From Megaleporinus macrocephalus (Eukaryota > Chordata > Actinopteri > Characiformes > Anostomidae): a DNA stretch of 64,000 nt. Below, in pieces: positions 1 to 9,139 of this stretch. The translations under genes were made by a program, and so were the position numbers. Within the stretch, counting starts at the first letter, position 1; each line of letters opens with the position of its first letter. The stretch spans positions 15,172,341 through 15,236,340 of the forward strand of contig CM038726.1 in NCBI GenBank assembly GCA_021613375.1, read 5' to 3'. The notes below the pieces were generated by a model. It searched no databases. It was not told the DNA's origin and worked only from the letters and a program-made list of their open reading frames with translations.

Positions 1-757
1 CAACTAATCTGATCATTAACACCACCTTACTTAGTTAATACAGCGCTTCACCTGCTTCCTACATACCTGATCAACTAATCTAACCATCAACACCACATTA
101 CTGAGTTAATACAGAGCTTCACCTGCTTCCTACACACCTGATCCAACTAATCTGACCATTAACACCACCTTACTGAGTTAATACAGCGCTTCACCTGCTT
201 CCCACATACCTGATCAACTAATCTGATCATTAACACCACCTTACTGAGTTAATACAGCGCTTCACCTGCTTCCTACACACCTGATCCAACTAATCTGATC
301 ATTAACACCACCTTACTGAGTTAATACAGCGCTTCACCTGCTTCCTACACACCTGATCCAACTAATCTGATCATTAACACCACCTTACTGAGTTAATACA
401 GCGTTTCACCTGCTTCCCACATACCTGATCAACTAATCTGATCCTTAACACCACCTTACTGAGTTAATACAGCGCTTCACCTGCTTCCTACATACCTGAT
501 CGACTAATCTGATCCTTAACACCACCTTACTGAGTTAATACAGCGCTTCACCTGCTTCCTACATACCTGATCGACTAATCTGACCATTAACACCACCTTA
601 CTGAGTTAATACAGCGCTTCACCTGCTTCCTACAGACCTGATCCAACTAATCTGATCATTAACACCACCTTACTGAGTTAATACAGCGTTTCACCTGCTT
701 CCCACATACCTGATCAACTAATCTGACCATTAACACCACCTTACTGAGTTACTACAG
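1..757. repeat. Minisatellite, 71-72 bp unit, about 10.5 copies
   Basis: Tandem copies of a unit starting caactaatctgatcattaac and ending with ctgcttcctacatacctgat. Units alternate between 71 and 72 bp (one extra c before aacta) and differ at a few positions (gatcatt/gaccatt/gatcctt, cttccta/cttccca). The array is cut by the window start, so its true length is unknown. Confidence 0.95.
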
Positions 758-1382
758 TGTTTACAGCAGGACACGCTCTAAACTGTACAGGACAGTGTGC
801 TTTCAGCACTAGGATTAAGAAAGGCTAAACTAGCGTTAGCAGCAGTAAAGCTAGCTGACGGTGGTCCTGGGGGGCTGATGTCCAGCGCGGTGGTGATTTT
901 CTCTAAACACAAACTCTAAACTCTCTTTCTCTCTGCTGATACTGTCTAGATAACTTAGTTCCATCATGAGTAGCGACAGTTCACAGGCTCGTATGGTCTT
1001 CCCGGGTTTAGACCAAATTTGTATAAGTGTGCGTTTGATTGATGGCTACTCGGCTTGTCCCGCCTCTCCATATACGCCGAAGTAGTTTTGATTGGATGTT
1101 TTCCCCAACTTGTCCCGCCTCTCCATATAGGAAGTAGTTATGATTGGATGTTTTCCTAACTTGTCCCTGCCTTTCACAAAACTAAATCAGTTCTGATTGG
1201 ATGTCGTCCCTGCCAAACATTTTCATGTCGTTTTTATTCGTTGACTAAAGTGTCAATCAATTTCGTCATAGTTTTTATCCTTTCTGTACATTTTATTTAG
1301 TTATCGTCTCGTTTTCGTCATGAAAAAAAGATTCGTTGACGTAAACTATGACGAAAATAGTTTGTCAACTAAATTAACCCTG
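758..1382. mobile_element. Probable DNA-transposon 3' portion with degenerate direct repeats
   Basis: Contains three degraded tandem copies (about 1055-1215) of a unit with cttgtcccgcctctccatat and tgattggatg. It then has a terminus rich in cgttgac/gacgaaaat motifs ending in aaattaaccctg at about 1382. Such tttcgttgacgaaaatta ends are typical of a teleost hAT-like family (recollection). The opposite end is not in the window; the preceding minisatellite may lie inside the element. The left boundary given is nominal. Confidence 0.4.
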
Positions 1383-1826
1383 GTGTTTATGTAAGCAAAA
1401 AAAACAAACAGTGTGATTTTGAAACTGAAGTAGCAGTAGACTGTTTTACAGATGTTGTCAATGTTACTGTCAGTCATGTTACAGCTAGTACTTTTTACAC
1501 TTTAATCAAGTTAGACACCATTTGCTGCCGTAATGGTCGAATTACCCTTCTTCAACATGACACATTGAGATTAATGTAGCTAAAAAGAATTGGAAGCTAA
1601 TGCCCTACCAATTACAGCTGTGTATTGTGTAGTCAGCGCTCAACTGAGCCTTAATCACCACACACTTCACTTCCTTCATGATTTGTATATATGAATATAA
1701 AAAATCTGCTTCTGCTTCTTGTTACTTATATTACCTTCTTAGCTCCAGCGTAAAACTAAACAAGGTTTGGAGCCCACACACTCTTTGCTGACTTATTACA
1801 TTTATATACTGAATATTTCTTTTCAG

Positions 1827-1945
1827 GCTTGCTGAGAGTCCAGAGGGAGACAGTGACTCCTCCACATGGAGGACTCCCCTCCAGTCAGAAGAGCTCCTGC
1901 AAACTGTGGAATCCTCCACCTCCACTGAGTCCTCGCTCGTGGAAG
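1827..1945 (+). CDS. arhgef18: Exon 1 in window: acidic Ser/Thr-rich linker before the DH domain
   Basis: Acceptor tttcag at 1821-1826 and donor ggaag|gtaacg at 1946. The exon starts with the last base of a split codon and ends in phase 1. It encodes about 39 residues rich in Ser, Thr and Glu (ending TESSLVE). The segment is poorly conserved, so the call rests on splice sites, an open frame and perfect phase with the next exon only 88 bp away. There is no start codon in this exon, so at least one exon lies further 5'; I could not find it between 1 and 1826. Confidence 0.72.
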
Positions 1946-2033
1946 GTAACGATAGTGATACTGTATTAAGGGACAGTGAATTTAGAAAGTTGGTGAAGCA
2001 TCTGCTTCATTTGTCCCTGCGTTCTTCCCACAG

Positions 2034-2174
2034 ACACAGTGGACGCTCCTCTACAGAATGAGCTGGAGGCAGACGCTCAGGATTTAGAGGCAGAGTCTTG
2101 GAGTCTGGCAGTGGAGCCTCAGTTCTGCCAGAGGCAGGACAAGCACACTATCAAGAGGCAGGATGTAATCTACG
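2034..2174 (+). CDS. arhgef18: Exon 2: linker and start of DH domain
   Basis: Acceptor ttcccacag before 2034 and donor tacg|gtgagt. It encodes residues about 40-86: an acidic stretch, then AESWSLAVEPQF and TIKRQDVIY. This is the characteristic entry to the DH domain in the ARHGEF2/11/18/28/AKAP13 group. It ends in phase 1 so that the next exon completes Glu-Leu-Met (RQDVIY|ELMQTE). It is too short to stand out as an open frame and was found by motif and splice sites. Confidence 0.93.
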
Positions 2175-2379
2175 GTGAGTAGAGGAGAGCCGCTTGTGCA
2201 ATTGTGCCTAATAAGAAAACAGGCATGCTCGCACGACACTGACCTGATCACTGCCTCAAAGTAGAAGACATGTAACTTTGTCTTCCCATGGGCATAAGAA
2301 ATAAAAAGCTGTAAAAAAAAAAAAATTCAGATGACAGGTCAGCAAAACATGAAAAGTATATTAATGAAAAAGTCACGTG

Positions 2380-2447
2380 CTAGCTCTGCTGTTTACTGAT
2401 AGTCACTGTATTCAGCCGGGTGGTGTACGCGCCGTGTCAGATTAGAA
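2380..2447. mobile_element. Fragment sharing sequence with the hAT element at 31363-32241
   Basis: The stretch ctagctctgctgttt...cactgtattcagccg...cagattag matches the interior of the element at 31363-32241 (near 31788-31853) with small gaps. It is an intronic remnant without visible termini. The rest of the intron 2175-3242 shows nothing I recognise. Confidence 0.5.
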
Positions 2448-3242
2448 AAATTAGCCAAACAAACTGTCAAATAGCAAGCCTACTTCAGCTCCCAGATCTC
2501 AGATCTTTAACGAGATCCTGGATGACTTAGATTTAAAGTTGTTCATTTGCTGTTTCGCTCTGAACAGTTTCTTAAACCGTATACAATATTGAGCAGCTTT
2601 GCTCAACATTTAACCCTGAAAGACTGAAGAGAGGAGCAATTCTACTTTTATTAGCTTCGCTACCCCAACATCAACTTATAAGTACCAGCCATGCTGTGTC
2701 CGATTTCTTACGTCAGATTATGGCCTTAAAATGTAATAGAGAGCTGCATCTTAGCTCAGTAATCAGAGCTCAATAATCTTTCGGTTTTATCAGTCTATGC
2801 ATGTGCAGAATAATAGCAGTACTGGAAATATAATAAAATTTTATTATATCATATTTTTCATCTTCTTGAAAATGTGTGTTTATATGTATGCTAGATGCTT
2901 AAAAAATAAAGCCATGATAGGAGTTTTACATCACTTTTACATCACTTCTTATTCTGTAATTGTATTAGCCGGTTGTCAAATAGAAATATGATTATTAGCT
3001 GACTTTTCTAGACCCAGAGTTTTCCCCAATATCTGAGTAAGTGCTTGTCAACATGGCAACACAGATATTTTCTGCAAAATCATATTTTCTGCATGTCTGA
3101 TTAAGTGCTATTCATATTTTGTAACCACACTGTGCATGCTGGGTATTATAGTAAGACAACGCTGATGGAAACATTAAAGAAAAGGAGTGATTCTGCTTCT
3201 TGCAGATTAAGATTGATCTTGTTTGTGTTCACTCTTGGTTAG

Positions 3243-3493
3243 AGCTCATGCAGACGGAGTTACACCACCTGCAGACACTGACAGTCATGGCAGAGGTGTT
3301 TAGGCGGGGCATGCACGATGAGGTGGGTCTAGATGCGGACACCATTGGTCGGATTTTTCCCTGTTTGGATGAACTCCTCCTCCTGCACAGAGACTTTCTG
3401 TCAGCGCTGAGGGAGCGACGGTATGGCTCTGCTCATCCTGACAGTGACAGGAACTACCTCATCTACCGTGTTGGTGACATCCTTTTGCAGCAG
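3243..3493 (+). CDS. arhgef18: Exon 3: DH domain, first helices (conserved region 1)
   Basis: Acceptor ttggttag before 3243 and donor cagcag|gtgggc. It encodes residues 87-170, starting ELMQTELHHLQTL. This is conserved region 1 of the DH domain, whose glutamate contacts switch 1 of the Rho GTPase in family structures. It continues through GRIFPCLDELLLLHRDFL to YRVGDILLQQ. Without splicing the frame would run on to a stop at 3640; the family consensus (GD-LL-QQ-FSG) shows that the donor at 3494 is used. Confidence 0.95.
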
Positions 3494-4053
3494 GTGGGCA
3501 ATTTTGTACCAAAAGCAACACTGAGGGGGCTCTTCCCATATGGATCAGATTTTGAGAGTCAGTATAATGGTATAATGTTGGGTAATGGTTATCGTGACAT
3601 TAGCCTTGTACTGATATTGCTGAAGTGTGCGGTTGTGTAGTACATCTTGACCGGCCATGTGTTCTGCATGTCTGTTTGGATGTATAAAGCCACTCACATG
3701 GAAAAGCAAGCATACCACAGACCAGTCTTTAACCACGTCACATCAAGGGTTCAGTAATGTGTTTTAATATACTAGAAGACATATTGCCATATGTAGCAGT
3801 CTCTGTATGGTATTTGTCCATGTGCATGCCTAAACATATTTAACTGTATTTTTTTTCTTTGCTGGAATGATAAAGAGCTCCAGTAGTTTAGTTAACTACA
3901 TTTCTGACTCCCCTACATTTATTTTAAAATATTGCATTATTTAATTCAAAAATAGAAAAATGAAAAAAATAGAAAAAATAAAAATCACAGATCAGTACCA
4001 ATTTTTTCATGTCAAGGAATAATATATGGGTATAATATTTCATGTACAACTGG

Positions 4054-4054
<1 letters not shown>

Positions 4055-4131
<77 letters not shown>

Positions 4132-4322
4132 TACCACTCAAAAGTTTAGGATCACTCTAGAATTTCTTTTCATGCAATTCACAAACAATATTGTCCATGT
4201 CACAATTAATTTAAATGGATCAGATGATTTTTAAAGAATAAAACGGTCACCAATCCAAGTTCCAAGTTAAGGATGTTATTGGACTAATTGGTTGTTAGGA
4301 CACTCTTGCTCAATTGTGATTC

Positions 4323-4410
<88 letters not shown>
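4055..4410. repeat. Two (TA)n arrays flanking a short DNA-transposon-derived fragment
   Basis: (TA)n spans 4055-4130 and 4326-4410. Between them, 4131-4325 begins ctaccactcaaaagtttagg, a sequence that marks a widespread fish mobile-element end (recollection). The left target-site copy of the neighbouring hAT element begins within the last TA units. Confidence 0.7.
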
Positions 4411-4413
<3 letters not shown>

Positions 4414-4415
4414 CG

Positions 4416-5959
4416 TAGGGCTGAACGATTTTGGAAAATAATCTAATTGCAATTTTTTATCTATAAATTGCGATTGCGATTTAAAATGCGATTTTTAAAA
4501 ATGTCTTCTCAAGTATTTTTCAACAAACAGAAGCAATAAATCAATCTGTTTAATAATAAACAATGTCAGATTTATTTAAGGCACAGATAACAATAAAGCA
4601 AACAAATCTGTGCTTTCCCTTTTCACCATTTGTTTTTTTTTTAATAGAAAAAACAATAGATATAAAAAAAAATAACTTACTGCTCTCCAGCTAGTAACAT
4701 CATAAAAAAAATAAAGTGCAAAAAACATAAAGAGAATCTGCTTTAACCAGCTCGTTATTTTCTGGGAATTCAAACTCAGTGAACACAAAATAAATCTGTT
4801 CTTATTAAATCTTTTAGATGTAAAAAAAACCCCTTTGAATAGTAATGTAAACATAATAGTCACTCAGTAACAGCAGCAAACAACAGACTAAAGTGCAAAT
4901 TAAACAAGGCACTGTCAGCTAGAACTCTGTTCTGTAGCTCTGTATCGTTCTCAGGAACTCACAGATTTTTTGCAAGGAAAACCATCATGTCAACCTTTAT
5001 CATGTTATCTTCCTGTAGATCCCAGCTGGCAAGCCCCTCTCTCAGGCCAGCTGCAATGTTTTCCCCCGTGTGGTCATCCGGGAAATAGGATGCTTGAAGG
5101 CAGCGAGCTTTTAAATTTAAATCTTCATCAATGTAATGAACCGTTAAACTCTGGTATGGCTCCGATGTACGGCTGGACCACAGATCAGTAGTTGTGGCAA
5201 AAAACTCCACTGTTTTCAGCTCAGCTGAAACTCTGTTTCGGCATTTTTATACAGCTCAGGTATAGCAACTTGGCTAAAATATGTGCGTGAGGGCATTTGG
5301 TAGCGCATATCCAGTGTGTTTAACAAAGCCATGAAGCCGGGCTTGTTCACTATATTAACGGGCATCATGTCTTTCGCTATGAACTCCGTTACTGCCCGAG
5401 TTATTTCAGCGTGCCGCTTCGAATTATGTCCATAAGGAGTTACACTTTCAAACAGTTCGGTCAGTGATCCCTGTCGGCTGGTACTTGGCGTATTTGAAGA
5501 TGCAGCACTGGTCGTTGGCATTTTAGCCTTGCAAATATCATACGAGGCTTTGTGGTGTTTTTTTAAATGCTGAAAAAGGTTTGTAGTGTTACCTCGCGTC
5601 GTAGCAACATTAGCAAGGCACGTTTTGCACAGTACCTGACGTTGAGCAGCATCTTCTTTTTTAAAGCCAAAGTAATTCCACACAACTGATGTGCTGCCCC
5701 TCTTTGGTATTAGACTTTCAGTTGTGTCAGCTTCTGTCGAGCCTGAAGCCATTGTGCAACATGTTAAAGTGCGCTGTGTTGACTTCACTTCTCCACCTCC
5801 CTGCCTCCTGCTCGGGTTTGCTCCGTTCGTCCTCGGCTCGGCTCGGCTCGCCTCGCTCCCAAGTCACGTGACCAGTTTAAATCGCAGCCTGTGCGGTTAG
5901 AGAATCGCGTTTTTAAATATCGCGAGATTATCGCAAATGCAATTAATCGTTCAGCCCTA
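4416..5959 (-). mobile_element. hAT transposon, decayed, 1,544 bp, with perfect 8-bp target duplication
   Basis: The ends are inverted: TAGGGCTGAACGATT at 4416 and its complement AATCGTTCAGCCCTA ending at 5959. Immediately outside are identical 8-bp target duplications, atagagcg (4408-4415 and 5960-5967). The interior encodes a broken transposase on the minus strand (4959-5788). Much of the transposase C-terminal region is missing, so the copy is non-autonomous. TIR length, 8-bp duplication and a BED-finger ORF together identify hAT-Ac. Confidence 0.95.
4959..5788 (-). pseudogene. Broken hAT transposase: BED zinc finger plus start of catalytic region
   Basis: Minus-strand reading from a Met at 5788 gives about 190 residues with a BED-type zinc finger: SVVWNYFGFKK, then VLCKTC with two Cys, then NLFQHLKKHH with the paired His. 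It stops (TGA) just upstream of 5210. A different frame (4959-5210) continues with VEFFATTTDLWSSRTSEPYQ and SLTVHYID, the TTD-W-S and LTVHYI blocks of hAT catalytic domains. So there is a frame break, and nothing homologous is left after VFLAKNL. No functional transposase can be made. Confidence 0.88.
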
Positions 5960-5975
5960 ATAGAGCGTACACACT

Positions 5976-6033
5976 ACATAGTGTATGATTCCTTAAAAAA
6001 TAATTTTTTTTTTTAAGGAATCATACACTATGT
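5976..6033. repeat. Perfect inverted repeat, 25-bp arms, 8-nt loop
   Basis: Arm 5976-6000 (acatagtgtatgattcctta followed by five a) is the exact complement of 6009-6033, with taattttt between them. It sits 8 bp outside the hAT target duplication and 148 bp upstream of exon 4. It could be a very short foldback element or a template-switch product. Confidence 0.9.
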
Positions 6034-6181
6034 TAACAACAAACTTTCAGTTTGTAGACATTAACTTGAAAAATACTGTTTAGCAGCCGGTTGCCTGTGT
6101 GTCCAATTGGGTTACTGCACTGTGCAAAAGGGATGTGCCTTGGTGTTGTCCTTATGTTGAATGGTCTGTGTGTATGTGTAG

Positions 6182-6307
6182 TTCTCTCAGGAGAATGCGG
6201 AGACCATGAAGCAGGTGTATGGCGAATTCTGCAGCCACCACACTGAAGCCGTCAGTTTCTTCAAAGAGCTTCAACAGCAGAACAAAAGATTTCAGCTGTT
6301 TATTAAA
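6182..6307 (+). CDS. arhgef18: Exon 4: DH domain, middle
   Basis: Acceptor tatgtgtag before 6182 and donor attaaa|gtaaga; 126 nt, phase 0 at both ends. It encodes residues 171-212: [20 protein letters not shown] followed by the lead into [16 protein letters not shown], matching the FS-GENAE-MK--YG-FC--H region of the family DH domain. The preceding intron contains a hAT element and a perfect hairpin that ends 148 bp before this exon. Confidence 0.94.
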
Positions 6308-6517
6308 GTAAGAGATTAATTAAACATTTTTTTGAGTTCCAAAGAATGCATTCAGTATCAACTCAAAGGACCTTTCTACAGAACAGCTTGTGATATGACT
6401 TTATAATATTATAGCTGAGAATGTGTTGATAATCATAGCGATTATGATTTCTATCTGTTTGTGACAATGCATGTATGTGAAATATTATTTATGCAACTGT
6501 CCATGTTGTCTTTATAG

Positions 6518-6635
6518 CAACAGAGCAGCAATTCGCTGGTGAAGAGGAGGGAAATCCCAGAGTGCATTTTGTTGGTAACACAACGAATCACAAAGTACCC
6601 TGTGCTCTTGGAGAGGATACTGCAGTACACTAAAG
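6518..6635 (+). CDS. arhgef18: Exon 5: DH domain, conserved region 3
   Basis: Acceptor tctttatag before 6518 and donor taaag|gtgggt. It encodes residues 213-251, with [17 protein letters not shown]. This is the most diagnostic motif of Dbl exchange factors: conserved region 3, the helix packing against the GTPase switch regions. It ends in phase 1 and joins exon 6 through a Glu codon. I see no substitution at the conserved Arg-Ile-Thr-Lys-Tyr-Pro core. Confidence 0.96.
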
Positions 6636-6817
6636 GTGGGTCTTTTCACACAGAGATTAATTTCTGACACTTACGTAATGATAGCAGAACAGTCTTTTGG
6701 CTAAATGAAATAAAGCATGTTCTTTTGAGTTTCATCAACACAAGATCTCACTAACACTGTTTTAATTAATGCTCAAATTTTACCTATTTTTTTTTATCTG
6801 GACTGAAATTGATCAAG

Positions 6818-6892
6818 ACGGTGTTGTAGGGGTTAGCACTGTTGGCTCACAGCAAGACAATCCGAGTTGGATTGGCTCCAGCCCCACCGTGA
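6818..6892 (+). mobile_element. Internally deleted interspersed repeat ending in the (ATGG)n tail
   Basis: ggggttagcactgttggctcacagcaaga resembles the head, and attggctccagccccaccgtg the 3' end, of a very common fish repeat whose copies finish in (ATGG)n. Here head and tail are joined directly, so most of the unit is deleted. Family assignment is from memory. Confidence 0.45.
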
Positions 6893-7086
6893 CGATGGAT
6901 GGATGGATGGATGGATGGATGGATGGATGGATGGATGGATGGATGGATGGATGGATGGATGGATGGATGGATGGATGGATGGATGGATGGATGGATGGAT
7001 GGATGGATGGATGGATGGATGGATGGATGGATGGATGGATGGATGGATGGATGGATGGATGGATGGATGGATGGATGGATGGATGG
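6893..7086. repeat. (ATGG)n microsatellite, about 48 units
   Basis: Uninterrupted gatg/atgg repeat of about 194 bp. It creates long spurious open frames in several readings (Met-Asp-Gly-Trp and Ile-His-Pro-Ser repeats) that are not genes. Confidence 0.97.
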
Positions 7087-7316
7087 AGCAAAGTTCAGTC
7101 AGACTCAATTCTGTAACTCGACAATATTCTGTCTAAACATGACTGAACTCTATCTGAAGCAGACTGAAGCTCCAACTTGAATCTACGCTGCCAAGTGTCT
7201 GCCAAGTGTGTGTGACTCTCTCTTTCTCCATCTTTTTCTATTTGAGTCTTACTGTCTGATTAACCCTGTAATTTCTTTTCTTCCTCTGTTTTTCCCTGTA
7301 TTTCCGTCTCTCTCAG

Positions 7317-7568
7317 AGGGCACAGAGGAGCACGCTGACCTGTCTGCTGCTCTGGCTCACATCCGCGAGTTGATCTCGGCGGTGGATTTGCGGGTGAGCC
7401 AGCATGAGCAGAGCCAGTGGCTGAGTGAAGTCCTGAGCCGCATGGAAAATAAAAGTTCAGCTAAGCTGAAAAGTGGCCTCACCTTTCGTAAGCAGGACAT
7501 GGCCAGCGGCAGAGCTCTTCTGCACCATGGCCCGCTGCTCTGGAAGACCGCCACAGGAAGGCTGAAAG
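7317..7568 (+). CDS. arhgef18: Exon 6: end of DH domain, DH-PH linker and first PH strand
   Basis: Acceptor tctctctcag before 7317 and donor ctgaaag|gtgaaa. It encodes residues 252-335: GTEEHADLSAALAHIRELI (last DH helix), the SKLKSGLTFRKQDM linker and LLWKTATGRLK, the first strand of the PH domain. It ends in phase 1, and the split codon becomes Asp with the next exon (GRLK|DVLALL). The exon lies about 230 bp downstream of a long (ATGG)n array. Confidence 0.95.
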
Positions 7569-8578
7569 GTGAAAAAACAGACAAGGAAAACACTTCACTT
7601 CAGGAGAATTCCACTCATATTTAGAGTTTCATCTAGACATTACAAACATTACTCACCACTGCCCTCTACTGGTATTCTAACACGGGTCAAGTCTGGTTAT
7701 TTCTTTTCATAGTATTCTAAATGATGTTCAAGTTAGTGATTTACTGATGACACAGCAGTACACCCCCCAGCCCACACACTCACTCACTCACTCGTTCACT
7801 TAAAGCAGCATGAAGCTGCAGTACTTGGATAACTATACTTTCCTCTATGAGATTAATCAAACTCATCAATTCATATAGCAAATTAAAATTAAGCCTTTTA
7901 TCATTGTCTTACCAGTGAGTTCTCAAGCATCCTTGCTCTTTTGACTTGAGTGGTCATGTGGAAGTCAGTGCAGTTTGTTACTGAGGAGGACTTTGTGATG
8001 AACTGGCATGAATGTGTAGTGCATTCTGAAACCTGCTGTGATTTATAAAACCAAAGTTTTGGCCACTGAAAGCTCTCCTGCCAAAATGGTAGAAAGTGCC
8101 ACTTTCTGTTCTCAGCCAAAAGAGAAATGATAAATAATAAGAGGTAATAATACATCAGTCAGATTTAGCTGGGATGCAACAGCTTGCTGACCGCAGTGCT
8201 TTCTTTTCTTCTCAGTAATGTTATAAAAATTACACATGCTTAACTTGATAAATGTAATAAACGCTTAATGGTAAGCTTTAACATTATCAGTAAAAATTGT
8301 ATAACGTTATCAGTAAAGACATTGAATTAAATGATTGAGTTTAGGCTTCACAGGTGTGACACTTTTTACCTTTCATTACATTTTTCCGTTATTAGGAAAT
8401 AATTACGCCTTAGATGGTACAGAAGTGCGTTTTAATAAATGTTGCAGCACCATGTATACTGTGATTATGCATGTCTTGAATTTTGATAATGCATATTGTT
8501 TTGAATATCATTTAAGATTGTCTGATGTCTCAACACCATTGTTACATGATTACGATCTTTGTTTATGCCCATTCACAG
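7569..8578 (+). other. Intron 6-7, nothing recognised
   Basis: 1.0 kb of AT-rich intronic sequence; no repeat family, splice-supported exon or conserved motif was seen. Confidence 0.6.
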
Positions 8579-8655
8579 ACGTGCTGGCGCTTCTGCTGAC
8601 TGATCTGCTCGTATTCCTCCAAGAGAAGGACCAGAAGTACATCTTTGCTGCTGTT
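8579..8655 (+). CDS. arhgef18: Exon 7: PH domain strands (77 nt)
   Basis: Acceptor attcacag before 8579 and donor gctgtt|gtacgt. It encodes residues 336-361, including LLLTDLLVFLQEKDQKYIF. This is nearly invariant in ARHGEF2/18/28 PH domains, whose hydrophobic face contributes to binding active RhoA in the Lbc subgroup. It ends in phase 0. Confidence 0.95.
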
Positions 8656-8960
8656 GTACGTCTTCATGGTTTTGGTTATTAAAATGTCTAGTGCAGATAC
8701 CTTCTCTCTAGAAAGCCGTAATACATAAGGATTAGAATTGGAGGTTTTATCAACCAGTAACTTTTTTCTGTTTATGTCAGTGTTTTTAATAGTTGCTCAA
8801 TTATGGAGCAGCTCAGATTTGCTCACTCTTAAGCTTCTTAACAGGAAAGTTGAGTGAGATCAGGGCTTGTTGGCAAGTGGAGATTCATGGCTTCATTTTC
8901 TTTAAAGCTCCCACTAAGCACTTTGACTCTAATCGTTCTCAATCCCTCTGTTTCTCTCAG
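8656..8960 (+). other. Intron 7-8, nothing recognised
   Basis: 305-bp intron with a good polypyrimidine tract before the acceptor (cctctgtttctctcag). Confidence 0.7.
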
Positions 8961-9139
8961 GACCAGAAGCCCCCAGTGATTTCCCTGCAGAAGCTGATAG
9001 TGAGGGAAGTGGCTAATGAGGAAAAAGGAATGTTCCTCATCAGCGCCTCCTCGGCCGGCCCCGAGATGTACGAGGTGCACACGGCCTCAAAGGACGAGCG
9101 CAACGCCTGGATGAGGCTCATCCGAGAGGCAGTGGTGAT
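8961..9139 (+). CDS. arhgef18: Exon 8: PH domain, C-terminal half
   Basis: Acceptor tttctctcag before 8961 and donor gtggtgat|gtgggt. It encodes residues 362-420: [39 protein letters not shown] and [15 protein letters not shown], the C-terminal PH helix. Two gt choices exist (9140 and 9145). Only 9140 leaves two bases that pair in phase with the next exon and give AVVICHEKEDD. Confidence 0.95.

Larger units (their letters stand above)
3494..6181 (+). other. Intron 3-4: repeats, hAT element and hairpin
   Basis: 2.7-kb intron. It holds two (TA)n arrays with a short transposon-derived fragment between them (4055-4410), a complete hAT remnant (4416-5959) and a perfect inverted repeat (5976-6033). 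Positions 3494-4050 are AT-rich with nothing recognised. Confidence 0.8.
6636..7316 (+). other. Intron 5-6 with (ATGG)n microsatellite
   Basis: The intron contains an interspersed-repeat remnant at about 6818-6892 followed by the tetranucleotide array; the rest is ordinary intronic sequence. Confidence 0.8.

Noticed and set aside
1731..1925. 64-codon minus-strand frame over the first visible exon
   Set aside because: Antisense shadow of a plus-strand exon whose phase joins perfectly with exon 2.
3494..3640. Continuation of the exon 3 frame to a stop at 3640 as an alternative short protein end
   Set aside because: The family sequence requires the donor at 3494; the read-through shows no conservation. 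Intron retention cannot be judged without RNA.
6769..7180. Several long open frames of repeated Met-Asp-Gly-Trp or Ile-His-Pro-Ser
   Set aside because: They are translations of the (ATGG)n microsatellite on both strands.
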